Source of the DNA: JABWCQ01 sp964530625
GTDB lineage: Bacteria > Electryoneota > RPQS01
Direction: 5' to 3'
Length of the DNA stretch: 64,000 nucleotides
Assembly: GCA_964530625.1 (NCBI GenBank)
Contig: CAZHAK010000009.1
Span: 40,186-104,185 of the forward strand
The notes under the pieces are model-generated. The model did not search any database. It was not told the origin of the DNA and saw only the letters and a list, made by a program, of their open reading frames with translations. The translations under genes were made by a program, and so were the position numbers. Shown one piece after another: positions 17,963-28,100 of the stretch. Each line of letters begins with the position of its first letter. Within the stretch, counting starts at the first letter, position 1.

Positions 17963-20041
17963 CTACTTTAACAGCAACAACTTCTGCGAGGTGACATTTT
18001 CACCCTGAACCAATCTGGCAAAATATATTCCCGTCGCGGCATGAACATCCTGCCACTGAACACCATGAACACCAGGCTCTTGTCTTGCTTCGACTAATTT
18101 GGTCACCAGCCTACCCGTCACGTCGAAGATAGATAAGTTCACCTCGCCGCTTTGCGCCAGTGTATAGCGCAAACTCACCGCCGCATTAAACGGATTCGGG
18201 AATGCGGGTTGCAAGGAAAACTCTTCCGGCAGCAACGCCAATTCTTCAACGGAAACATTCCAATTTATGAACATCCACGTCTGCGTGGACATCCGGGTCA
18301 TCTCCGGATAATCACTGTCCGCAGTCACCCACCATGTGACCGTGTCACTCTGGTGAATAAACGGATGATCCGTGAAATTCACGTTGGCAAACGGCTCGGG
18401 AAGCGTGTCGATCAAACTTATCGAATCCCCGACTTGAAAGAATAAGCAGTAGAAAATATCTTCGTCCGCACTGTCCGGATCAATCGCTTCTTCCCAGCTA
18501 AATAACGCCGCTGGGCTGACAATTGCCTGACCGTTCGGCGGCCCCAAGAGATTGAATGCCTGCGTGGAATCCGGTCGAATCTTGCGAATGTGGCGATGGC
18601 GCTCATTGCAAATTCTCAGATTCGAGTGCTGATCCTGCGCCACCACCCGCCAGTATCGATCAAAAATATCGTCCGTTCTGGTTAGCAAATAGGTCGGATT
18701 CTGCAAGGGGCCGATAGCCAGAGGATTGTCAAAAAGTGTATCCGTGTCAAACAAGAGCCCATAAGCGATGTGATCTCCCGGATCGGGATCCACTGTGGCC
18801 TGCCACGTGAAACGTATCGTATCCACTGTAAAAAATGCGTCGTCAGCAGGACTCAATAACGAAAACGGATCGGGCTGATGCTGCACAGGCGCGGCAGGAT
18901 CAATACTCGTTTGTACATAGAAACCGTGCGGAGCATTCGTGAATCGCGTGCCAGCAAGATGATACCGGAAATCTGCGCTAAGTGCCACGTCGCGAAATTC
19001 AGTCGCATTTACCGTGTCATAGCGCGTCAATGACCATACGCTGTCAAAATCCTGATCATATTTCATCAGGAAAGCGTTCCGCGTGCCCAACAAAGACTCG
19101 GACCAGTATCCCCCGATGACAAACCCGCTGTCGCGATCTGCCACAGGTAATACACAAAGTCCCGCGTCGTTCTCAGATCCACCCACAACGTCCGACCACA
19201 AACTGTCTCCGTTGTCGTTGATTGCCATCACAAATATATTCGTGCGCGTGCTGTCACCGAATGACCGCGTACTGCCGACCAACAAACTCAAGTTTGCGTT
19301 TACGCGCACCGCGTCAAACAGCTCTTCGGAATGACCGGCGCCATATCGATATTCTGCCAACAGATTTCCAACGGAATCCGTCCGCCCGACCCAGAAATCG
19401 CGGTTCCGCCCAGCGACACTGTCCGCCGTGCCAAATAGTACAAACTGGTTCGACTCATTTTTCTGAATGCGACGAAGTATCGCCGAATGATGAAACGTGC
19501 GCGACCATTCCACCGATCCCGTCCCGCTCACAAGCACCATACTCCCGTCCGACGCGCTCGAATCTCCCGGAGTCACAGACCCGACCACAAGCACTCGAGC
19601 GCTATCGTAGTACATCGAGCCATAGGCACGATCCGCCCGCGCATTGCCTCCGAACACCCATTGATCTTGAATCGAGCCTGTGCCGTTAAACAACAACAGC
19701 TTGTAGTCGTTTGTATTGCCTTCCGTCGTATAGCCGATCAATGTGCCCATACCATTCTGCCACAGACAGTTGTACATGTAATTTGTCGTTCCCCACAGCC
19801 GCGACCAAATCGGCGCCCCGAGCGAATCTACTTTCACCACATACGCTTGAAAAAGCTGTTGTAGACCAATACCGGATAAATAAACTCCCGGCGCAATACT
19901 ATCCTGAGTGGCGTAAACAATTTTGTGAAACTCACCCCGATCGTCATACGTTAATGCACGTTCAATCGTCGGCGGCTCTGCCCAGCAAACCAATACCATC
20001 GAGCACAACAGACCCCAAAAAATCGTCTGTCTTCCTCCCAT
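17963..20041 (-). CDS. Secreted beta-propeller-like protein with T9SS sorting domain
   Basis: 692 residues. The signal peptide ends near CWAEPPT (about 22). The N-terminal 380 residues carry repeated segments of the type KVDSLGAPIWSRLWG, RTDSVGNLLAEYRYG, INDNGDSLWSDVVGG and KYDQDFDSVWSLTRY, a propeller pattern also present in the 29414 gene. The centre (about 390-600) looks like Ig/fibronectin-type domains (FSLLSPADDAFF, FNLLGPPNGQ). The C-terminus is a sorting domain (LQPAFPNPFNAAVSLRY, IFDVTGRLV). Ligand and role unknown. A promoter with TTGACA and TAACTT lies at 20142-20170. It heads the possible transcript that includes pdxS and pdxT. Confidence 0.8.
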   Translation of the reverse strand: MGGRQTIFWGLLCSMVLVCWAEPPTIERALTYDDRGEFHKIVYATQDSIAPGVYLSGIGLQQLFQAYVVKVDSLGAPIWSRLWGTTNYMYNCLWQNGMGTLIGYTTEGNTNDYKLLLFNGTGSIQDQWVFGGNARADRAYGSMYYDSARVLVVGSVTPGDSSASDGSMVLVSGTGSVEWSRTFHHSAILRRIQKNESNQFVLFGTADSVAGRNRDFWVGRTDSVGNLLAEYRYGAGHSEELFDAVRVNANLSLLVGSTRSFGDSTRTNIFVMAINDNGDSLWSDVVGGSENDAGLCVLPVADRDSGFVIGGYWSESLLGTRNAFLMKYDQDFDSVWSLTRYDTVNATEFRDVALSADFRYHLAGTRFTNAPHGFYVQTSIDPAAPVQHQPDPFSLLSPADDAFFTVDTIRFTWQATVDPDPGDHIAYGLLFDTDTLFDNPLAIGPLQNPTYLLTRTDDIFDRYWRVVAQDQHSNLRICNERHRHIRKIRPDSTQAFNLLGPPNGQAIVSPAALFSWEEAIDPDSADEDIFYCLFFQVGDSISLIDTLPEPFANVNFTDHPFIHQSDTVTWWVTADSDYPEMTRMSTQTWMFINWNVSVEELALLPEEFSLQPAFPNPFNAAVSLRYTLAQSGEVNLSIFDVTGRLVTKLVEARQEPGVHGVQWQDVHAATGIYFARLVQGENVTSQKLLLLK

Positions 20042-20141
20042 GTCCCACTCCCTTGCGTTTCATCCGGTCATTGCTGATGCACATTGCAGAAGGCGCACGG
20101 GGCTAATCCCGTTGCCTTTCTCCCACCCCCTGTAAACACAA

Positions 20142-20170
20142 AAGTTACCGATTTTGCCGCTGAGTGTCAA
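20142..20170 (-). promoter_or_regulatory. Sigma-70-type promoter for the cargo/pdxST operon
   Basis: On the minus strand: TTGACA (complement of 20165-20170), 17-base spacer, TAACTT (complement of 20142-20147). An 11-base direct repeat ACCGATTTTGC at about 20147 and again about 38 bases on flanks it; no role assigned. Confidence 0.6.
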
Positions 20171-20246
20171 GGCAGTCTGCTAAGGCACCGATTTTGCAAA
20201 ACTCTCCTAAAATTCACACTCAACGCTTTGTCACGGGTTTCAACGC

Positions 20247-22643
20247 ATGCGCGCATTCGTCAAGATTATCGGAATTGCGGTCGGTCTAACCGGACTGATC
20301 GGAGGAGCACTGCTCTCCATGGGACACCTGCGGACAGCCGAAGGCGACTACCAGGACCTCGAAATGGCCAAACTGAAAAACCTCGCCTCCACCTGGGAAA
20401 CCCAGCTGCTTTCCCTACGCTCGGCCTTTCGCGATGTCCTGCTGCGACACAGCGTCACAGCAGTCGTTGAACATCCGTCCGACTGGGCCGTCTGGAGATT
20501 TGAGAATAAAATCGGGCAAATGACCGAGGATTGGCCCACCGGGCTCGCCCAACCCCGAGGTTGGGTGTTGCTGCGTTCCAACAATGTGATTCATGCTGTC
20601 TTGGGAGACAGCACCGGATTCGCCGAGGCACTGGACGACTTTGCCCAGCCCGATGCCCCCGATATTCTCCTGACGGAAAAAACCAAAGGTCCCAAACGCT
20701 GCTTGGCGTTGCAATATGCACCCCCCTCAAACGACCAAAATCCCACTCCAGGGAGGCTCTTGGCGCTGGTGGATGCCCAGTCATTGTTTAAAATCCCCAG
20801 CGATCCCCCTGCCCAATGGGTGCTGATGAACGGCCCGACGGCGACCTATCTCGCCTCCGCCCGTCGATCCGACCCTCCGATTGGGGCCGGAACGTGGGGA
20901 ATTTTGCTCTCGCAGACTTCTGGCCTTGTCACAATGGATGACGGCCTGCCTCTGGCGTTTGCCCGCATTCGCGTACCCGGAATGCAGCCGCTTCTGGTTG
21001 TCTCAGAAATCAACTCGCCCACCAGCGCGACCACCGCCGCTGGAGCGTTGCTTCTGCTGGCCGCCGGAACCGTGATGCTAGTCGTCATGCTGCGTCCGCG
21101 CAAAAAACCCGGCAGCGCAGCCGTAGTCATCACAGAGTCCACAGAGCCAGAGGAAACTAAATCATCTCGCGACTCCGTGACGTTTCGCCAAATCTTTCAG
21201 GCCGTCCGCACCCCTCTTTGTGTAGTGGATGAAAGCGGCAGATTATTGCGTGTCAATTCTGCTGCGCGTGAATTGCTTTATCTTCCTAAAGGCGGACAAC
21301 CGGATGATTCCGTCACCGTTATCGGCGGCGATTTTCGCGGTTCGCTAAAAGAGTTCTTGCTCAGAGCGGTTTCTCCCGAGTACAACGGCGGATGCTGGCT
21401 GCTCTGCCGTGAAGAGAAACATTATTTCGACGGCGAAATCGTCGCCACCAAACTCACAGCCTCCGCGGATCAATCCGGTCCCGTCGCGCTCGAGTTCGTC
21501 GAAAATCTTCCCGTCTCCGCCGCAGACACCACGGAGATCGCTCCTATCGTGTCAGCCGTGGATGCATTGAATCCGCTGCCCGTGTTGTTAGTCAACAGGG
21601 AAGGCCGTGTCGTGCATTGCAATCATGCCGCGCTTGACATCAATACCAAGCTTGCGAGTTCGCCGCTGCTTCATGAAGTCTTGCCCGGTTTGGAGCTGTC
21701 CTATCTGCCGACGGTCGTGGATCCGAACAGAACCTCAAAATTCGAGAGTCTCTTCGGCTCGCGGCTCTTTGAATTCTATCCTGTGCCGACCTCGGACGGA
21801 ATGCTGCTCTACGGACAAAAGAAATCCGACTCACAGAGTTTGCAAATCGCGCTCAGACACGCGCAAGAAAACTTCAATACACTCTGCGGCATGTGCAGCG
21901 AGGCAGTATTGTTGGTGGACCCGCGCACGCACGCCATTCAGGAAGCCAACATCGCCGCGTCCGATCTATTCGGCGCCGTGCATCCGGGTCTAATCGGCAA
22001 AGACATGAGCGAATTCGCCGACTGGCCGTGGACCGAAGAACATCTTCGCACGTCCGTGCAGATGCAGCGCGGGGACGGTCAGATCGTGCCCTGTTCATTC
22101 GAGCATGAGTTAATCAAAATTGAAGGCGAGCCGACCTTACTCGTCGTCGTGGACAGATTGCACGAAGAAGAGAGCCGCAATGTCGCAGACCTTGCCGACT
22201 ATGCTCAGTCCGTAGCCGAGAAACTCTCGGAAACACTCCAGCGCGAGCCGGAGCCGCCCGTGCAGGAAATCATTCCCATCGGCCCCGGCATGTTAGTCGT
22301 GACCAATCCCACTGTCCGCGACGTCGCCAGAAAAATGCTCGAGCACTTAGGACACCCGTGCGAAGTCTTTACAAACTTGGACGACGCGACGCTTTACTTA
22401 GTGCGTTCTGACATTCGTCCTGAGTTTGTGATGATTGATTTAGGCGATTTCGATTCACCCGCCGATTGGATTGAGATGTTGCGCGCTCGTTGCGGCAGCG
22501 TCCCCTGCATAGGCTTGTCCGACGTGCCCAATGAAGACCTACCCGAGGGCCCCAACGCGCTGCTGCCCAAACCATTCGAGTTAGACGACGTAGCCCAAAG
22601 CCTCCAAAGCGTGGACGTAGACAGCGTCATGGACGCAGCATAA
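20247..22643 (+). CDS. Membrane sensor with PAS-like domains and a degenerate receiver domain, no kinase
   Basis: 798 residues. TM1 is about 7-25, followed by an extracytoplasmic sensor region of about 235 residues and TM2 about 262-282 (AAGALLLLAAGTVMLVVML). Three PAS-like segments follow: about 315-400 (RTPLCVVDESGRLLRVNSAA), about 440-530 (LLVNREGRVVHCNHAAL) and about 550-640 (VLLVDPRTHAIQEANIAA). The last 110 residues resemble a response-regulator receiver: MIDLGDFD supplies the phospho-acceptor Asp and LPKPFEL the Lys, but the first strand reads MLVVTNPT and lacks the acidic Mg-binding pair. No histidine-kinase, GGDEF or other output domain is present. It likely senses and passes signals by protein contact. 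Monocistronic; the start ATG lacks a strong ribosome site. Confidence 0.7.
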   Translation: MRAFVKIIGIAVGLTGLIGGALLSMGHLRTAEGDYQDLEMAKLKNLASTWETQLLSLRSAFRDVLLRHSVTAVVEHPSDWAVWRFENKIGQMTEDWPTGLAQPRGWVLLRSNNVIHAVLGDSTGFAEALDDFAQPDAPDILLTEKTKGPKRCLALQYAPPSNDQNPTPGRLLALVDAQSLFKIPSDPPAQWVLMNGPTATYLASARRSDPPIGAGTWGILLSQTSGLVTMDDGLPLAFARIRVPGMQPLLVVSEINSPTSATTAAGALLLLAAGTVMLVVMLRPRKKPGSAAVVITESTEPEETKSSRDSVTFRQIFQAVRTPLCVVDESGRLLRVNSAARELLYLPKGGQPDDSVTVIGGDFRGSLKEFLLRAVSPEYNGGCWLLCREEKHYFDGEIVATKLTASADQSGPVALEFVENLPVSAADTTEIAPIVSAVDALNPLPVLLVNREGRVVHCNHAALDINTKLASSPLLHEVLPGLELSYLPTVVDPNRTSKFESLFGSRLFEFYPVPTSDGMLLYGQKKSDSQSLQIALRHAQENFNTLCGMCSEAVLLVDPRTHAIQEANIAASDLFGAVHPGLIGKDMSEFADWPWTEEHLRTSVQMQRGDGQIVPCSFEHELIKIEGEPTLLVVVDRLHEEESRNVADLADYAQSVAEKLSETLQREPEPPVQEIIPIGPGMLVVTNPTVRDVARKMLEHLGHPCEVFTNLDDATLYLVRSDIRPEFVMIDLGDFDSPADWIEMLRARCGSVPCIGLSDVPNEDLPEGPNALLPKPFELDDVAQSLQSVDVDSVMDAA

Positions 22644-23256
22644 AAAGAGATTCCCCCCGTTCCTACGGGGGGGTTAGGGGGGGTCAAAAACCCAAGCGCA
22701 CAAAGCATTTTCTAGCGGCGGCCTCCGGCCGTCTTTCCTTTTCTGTCATCCTCTGTAAGGACCTCGCCGGGCAATCCAAAATTGTCTAATCGCGGTGGCA
22801 GGCGTCTTCACCTGCCCCGCTTATCGAGAGCGAACAAGCACACTTGTCATCCTGAAGCCGCTGCGGCTGAAGGACCCCTCCGCTTCCGCTCTCCCCCCAA
22901 ATCTGCCGCAGATTTGGGGGAACAAAAGGGGGGCTTCTGAATTCATCCCACATAGTTTATCCCAACCACTAGCGTCGGCCTCCGGCCGTCTTTCTCTTTT
23001 TCTGTCATCTTTTGTAAAGACCTACTAAAAGGAGGCTGCCATCCCAAACTCTACCCAATAAACCCAAACCGCTTGTCATCCCGCAGGGACCTATCCAAAG
23101 GACGTAAACATCCAATTCGTTGTGACCACAACTTGACACCGCTTGTCATCCCGTCAGGGACCTAGAAATGGAGGCAACCAACAAAAAGCGCAACCCAAAG
23201 CCCCCAAGCCAAGCGAAGCATCTTCCGCCCATTCATCACTCATCATTCATCATTCA
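22644..23256. repeat. Intergenic repeat array A
   Basis: A 613-base gap without a gene, made of short dispersed repeats. GTCATC(C/T)-x-GGACCT-type units start at 22745, 22846, 23004, 23075 and 23145. A palindromic GGCCTCCGGCC unit lies near 22717 and again near 22974, each about 30 bases before a GTCATC unit. A perfect hairpin CCCCAAATCTG/CAGATTTGGGG lies at about 22896-22920, and a G-rich unit GGGGGGGTTAGGGGGGG at about 22665. The same parts recur in another order in array B (28845-29413). The end has four 7-base ATTCATC-like units (about 23231-23262) running into the cargo gene's 3' end. Confidence 0.75.
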
Positions 23257-24777
23257 TCATTTCAAAAGCACCACCTTCCGCATAACACTAACCCCTCGCG
23301 ATTCCGCCCTCAAAAAATAAACCCCGCTCGACATCCCTGCAGGCGCAGCATAAGAAATCGTATTCCCCGAGAGCCTCCCCCGAAACACCACATCCACCTC
23401 TCTCCCCAACAAATCATACAAAAACACATTCACTTCAGAATGAAGCGGCGCGTCAAGCAAAATCCTTAATGTTGAGTTGAAGGGATTGGGAAAGACAGAT
23501 AAATCGAAATTCATTACAGCTGCCCGTTCCCTTACTGTCGTAAAGGGTCCTGTTTTCCACATCTGGTATCCTGTCTGCCCCGTGCCTCCCGCGCTTCCAA
23601 CCGGAGGAACGGTATACACGACATGATGATGTCCGAACGGGGAAGCTGCATATGCTCTTGCCGTAAACCGACCACCGTTTTGGTCTGTTACCCAAAGAGA
23701 ATCGGATTCAAATGCAACCGAAAAATCGTCCAAATAGAACCCGCGAATCTTGACTCCGAACCAACCGCTTGCCTTAACAACGATGGTTATCATCGTATCA
23801 GCAAATACACCAAAGTTATTGTGAGGGCCTGCGAAGAGACCAGTTTGTATACTTCGAACTGTTTCATATGTCCTAAGATCTACGATTCTAAGATAGATTC
23901 CTTCCTCTATATCGAAGTGCCCTTCTTGCAATAGCATCTGTGTGTCACTAAGTGAAATGGCGAAACCCGGAGCACGCCCGTAGCCCGGGCTGGCTGGCGT
24001 TAAAGCAATGAAGTCATCTATGCTATTGGGCGGTATGGGATCGCGTATGCCGATGCGCTTCGTATAGATAGCATTCCAGCTCGGGAATTGTCGCCAGACC
24101 AACTGCAGCGTGTCTGAATCATTCACAAAACCTGTGGGGCCATCGCACGGTCTTTGGTCAAAGGCGATTTCGCAGTCAATCGGTCTTGCTCCGTCGGCCT
24201 CTTGGACAATTACACGAAGGTCGTCCCATCCTGGACTCACCACGGTCATTACAATCGTTCGATCCGGCGTACTCAATAGCAACCACTGTGACGCATAATC
24301 ACCGTTGCAACTCGTAAAAACTCCCACTGGTCGCATGAGATTCCCTTGCCAGTCCAAGGCCGCATACCGAAAAGCTGCGATGTCAGATGAATCAACCGTC
24401 ATTGCCATCAGCCAAATGCTATCCGGTTCAAATAGAAGAACTCGCACATTAAAAGCATCACGAAAGAGGCTGTCCGTCAGAAGAGTAGTGGGCACGACTT
24501 GAGTTCCCAATGTATCAATACAACTGTAATACCAGCCCTCATGTAGGAAAGGATCATCTTCAGTTATCCAAAAGTTGCCATGAAACGTGATGTGCGCACG
24601 GCCTTCAGAATCTATGGCGACATCTGCGGTGCCACCGGCGGAACCTACTCCCTCTTGATTTTGCCAGAGAACAACCTCATTCCCCCAGTCTGAATACCCC
24701 GACTTGAAAAGTCCCAACAACAAAAGCGCGAACCCCACCCGCTTCAAAAGATTGAATACAGAGAGAATTCGCGTCAT
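23257..24777 (-). CDS. Secreted protein with T9SS sorting domain (paired cassette A)
   Basis: 506 residues from ATG 24777, which has AAAGGGG upstream; the open frame reaches 24846 but that start is unlikely. The signal MTRILSVFNLLKRVGFALL is almost the same as that of the 29414 gene (MTRILSVFKFLKRVGFAF). The middle (about 30-420) has no recognised domain; it is beta-rich with Asp/Trp segments such as IDSEGRAHITFHGNF, compatible with a propeller. The last 85 residues form a sorting domain (LSVFPNPFNSTLRI, YDLLGREVDVV, YFLRAESRGVSVMRKVVL) nearly identical to that of the 29414 gene. The flanking DNA is also alike. Function unknown. Confidence 0.78.
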   Translation of the reverse strand: MTRILSVFNLLKRVGFALLLLGLFKSGYSDWGNEVVLWQNQEGVGSAGGTADVAIDSEGRAHITFHGNFWITEDDPFLHEGWYYSCIDTLGTQVVPTTLLTDSLFRDAFNVRVLLFEPDSIWLMAMTVDSSDIAAFRYAALDWQGNLMRPVGVFTSCNGDYASQWLLLSTPDRTIVMTVVSPGWDDLRVIVQEADGARPIDCEIAFDQRPCDGPTGFVNDSDTLQLVWRQFPSWNAIYTKRIGIRDPIPPNSIDDFIALTPASPGYGRAPGFAISLSDTQMLLQEGHFDIEEGIYLRIVDLRTYETVRSIQTGLFAGPHNNFGVFADTMITIVVKASGWFGVKIRGFYLDDFSVAFESDSLWVTDQNGGRFTARAYAASPFGHHHVVYTVPPVGSAGGTGQTGYQMWKTGPFTTVRERAAVMNFDLSVFPNPFNSTLRILLDAPLHSEVNVFLYDLLGREVDVVFRGRLSGNTISYAAPAGMSSGVYFLRAESRGVSVMRKVVLLK

Positions 24778-25106
24778 GATCGGGCCCCTTTCTTTCCCCC
24801 AATCTACATCACCCAAGACTCTTCCGCAACCCCACTCTGGATTCATTCCTCATACCTCTTGCCTCATACCCATTCTGCCTTCTGACTTCTGATTTCTGGC
24901 TTCATCCTTCTGACTTTTCTCCTATTTCCAATCACTTAAACACCCGCCGCACGAGTTATTAACATAACTCAAACGACCCGGTTCGTGAAATCGTTCACTT
25001 GCTTTCCCTCCCTTTTGTCGTTATCTTGAAGGCTGTAGCTTTATGCGCGGGTCTAATGTGTTTTCGAGAAACAATGTTTTTTCTGAAGTTATTTGAAGAG
25101 GTGAGA
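24778..25106. other. Divergent intergenic region with purine-tract and palindromes
   Basis: 329 bases between divergent genes. The part 24840-24930 is a low-complexity pyrimidine-rich tract with repeated CTTCTGA-type words. An inverted repeat GAGTTAT-N4-ATAACTC lies at 24953-24970, followed by GTGAA-N3-TTCAC near 24985; either could be an operator. No clear promoter hexamers seen. Confidence 0.4.
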
Positions 25107-28100
25107 ATGATGCGAAAGTTGCGTGCTTTTTGGCTGTTCACTGCCCTATGCTTGGCCGCGCTGCCGGCATTTGCGCAGAGCTTTGGCGACGTAGTCATTA
25201 CCGAAGTTATGTACGACGACACGGCCTCAACCGACGTCGAGTGGGTCGAAATTCGAAACACTACCGGAGCCGCGATCAATATCGGCGGTTGGATTCTGAC
25301 TGATGCTGGTACCTATCCGCCCGCGACCGAAGGCGCGATTGAAGTTCCGGCAAACACGATGATTCCCGCTGGCGCATTTCGCGTACTTACAAAAGCAACT
25401 GATACCGGCATTCCCGGAGTAATCGTCTGTAACCAGTATTTTGGCAGCTTCACGCTCGGCAACAGCGGCGACAATCTCGCTCTCTACACCGCGCAAACCG
25501 GAGGCACGCTGATTGACGGCTCGCTGACGGTCGCGTACCCTGATCTTTCTACTGGTAACGCCGGAAACTCCATCGAGAAGTGTAACGTCAATTCGACATG
25601 GAGCGGAGCCGACGCCGACTGGACGGAATCCACAACCTTCTATGCCGCAGCAGGCCGCTTCCGTAACTGCACACCCGGACTCGCCAATACTCCTTGCGGC
25701 GGCGGTGACGTCACACCTCCTGCTCTCGTCAGCATCACCGTCGTGTCCAACACTCAGTTAGACGTGCTCTTCGATGAGTCCGTCAACCAAACCGTCGCGC
25801 AAACTCTCACCAACTATTCCGTCAACAACGGCGTAGGAAATCCCAGCGCGGCTGTTCGTGACGGCGCGAACTTCGCTCTCGTGCATCTGACCTTCGCGGT
25901 CATGCCGCCCAACGTTTACACGCTGACCATTCTCAACGCGCAAGACCTCGCGGGCAACAACGCCACGAACCTGATGGGCAACTTCACCATTCTCGCCGCC
26001 GCGTCAAACAGCGTTGTCATCACCGAAATTATGTATGATGACACCGCAGGCACTGACGTCGAGTGGATCGAAATTTACAACACTACCGGAGCCGCGATCA
26101 ACATCGGCGGCTGGATTGTCTCGGATGCCGGAACCTATCCGCCTGCCTCGGAGGGTGCGCTCTATATTCCTCTCGGAACAATGATCAACGCCGGTCAATA
26201 TCTCGTCCTGGCAGATACCGCGATCGCAGAAATTACTGGTGAAGTCGTTTGTATTGACACTCTGCAAGGCTGGGGCCTAAACAACACCGGCGACAATCTG
26301 GCTATCTTCACCGCGCTTTCCGGCGGCACACTGATTCACGGTTCGTTAACGACTCTCTATCCTGACTTAGCCGGAGCAAACGCGGGCAACTCAATCGAAG
26401 TCTGCTTGGGCGATGTCGGCATGAGCTGGGATATCGTAAACTGGTATGAATCCACCACCTTCTTCGCCGCCACGGGCCGCTACCGCAATTGCAGCCCCGG
26501 TGCCGCTCCGCAAATTTGTATACCCGACGTCACCCCGCCGACTCTCGTCGCCGCCAACGTCGTCACCAACAGTCAGATTGATGCTGTGTTCGATGAAGAT
26601 GTCGAAGAAGTCTCTGCCGAAACAGTCACAAACTATTCCGTAAACCTCGGAGTCGGCAATCCGATTTCCGCGGTTCTGCAAGGCGACGGCAACACCGTCC
26701 GCCTGACCTTCGGCGCGACGCTTCTGCCCGACACCTACACTTTGACCGTCATCAACGTCACCGACCTCGCAAGCAATCCGATCGGCGCGAACAACACAGC
26801 GCAATTCACGATTGCCGCGTCCGCTTTCGACATTATCTTCACCGAAGTCATGCCCAATCCCAACTTCGCCGGTAACGCCGACAGTTTGGGCGAATGGTTT
26901 GAAATTCACAATCGCGGCGCGAGCGCAGTCAACATGGCCGGTTGGATTATCTCCGATAACGCCGGCTCAGACACGCTCGAAGGAGCACCTACGATTGCGG
27001 CAGGCGGCTATTTTGTTTTCTGCAGCAACGGCGACAGCGCAACCAACGGCGGCGTGCCCGAAAATTACGACTACCACTACGGCACGTCGGGCTGGGGATT
27101 GGCACTGAATAACACAGGCGAAACGCTCACTCTGCGCGACGCCTCAAACGTCACCGTGGCCTCGCAATCTTATAGCGGATTACCCTTCGCCGCCGGTGCA
27201 AGCGCGCAACTTTCCGCAACCAATCTCGATCCGTCGAATCCCGCCAACTGGTGCATCGCTTCTCAAACATGGGCTGGCGCTAACAATGGCGACCTCGGAA
27301 CTCCGGGAGCGGCCAACATCTGCGGTGCCCCCGCGATTCCCGATACCGTCACCATCTGTCAAATCTTACAACAAGACACTTGCGGCGTTCCCGTCTGGAA
27401 TGACTCCTTGTTGGTCACCTACGGCGTCGTCACCTATAACGACTCCTGTCGCCGCAACATGTACGTCGAATCAAACGGCTGCGCGATTCTGATCTTCGGA
27501 ACAGCCGCGCAAACCAATCTGATCGGCAACACACGTCTTGCACTCCCCGGCGACTCCGTGCGTATCGAAGGCACGCTGGACTTCTTCTTAGGAGCAACTG
27601 AGTTCTCGCAATTCGCTCTGCAAGCTGTGACGGTGACCTTCATCTCACAGAATAATCCGTTGCCTCCGGCGCTCGTCATTCCTGCAAATTCAATTTCGCA
27701 GAATGCCGCGGCATGTGGACCTGAAAACAACGAGTCCCGTCACGTCACCGTCATGAATGTCGCCTTTGATACAACCGGCGGCCTGGACACCTTCCTGGCC
27801 AACACCAATCACCGTCTCGTAAGCGGAACGGACACCATTCAATTCCGCGTCAACGCCTGTGATGATTTAGTCGGACAACCAATTCCCACGGGCACACTAA
27901 ACGTCACGGGAATACTCGCGCAGTATGACACCTCCGGCTGCTTCTGTCAGGACTATCAGCTATTGACGGGCCGCTTGACTACGTTTGTAGCCGCCGAGTG
28001 CGGTATTCCAACGCAAGTCACAGCTTATCGTCTCGCCGGAACCAACGACGTGCAATTGCGCTGGGCGGCTCCGCAGGACAACAACTGCGGCTGCTACAAT

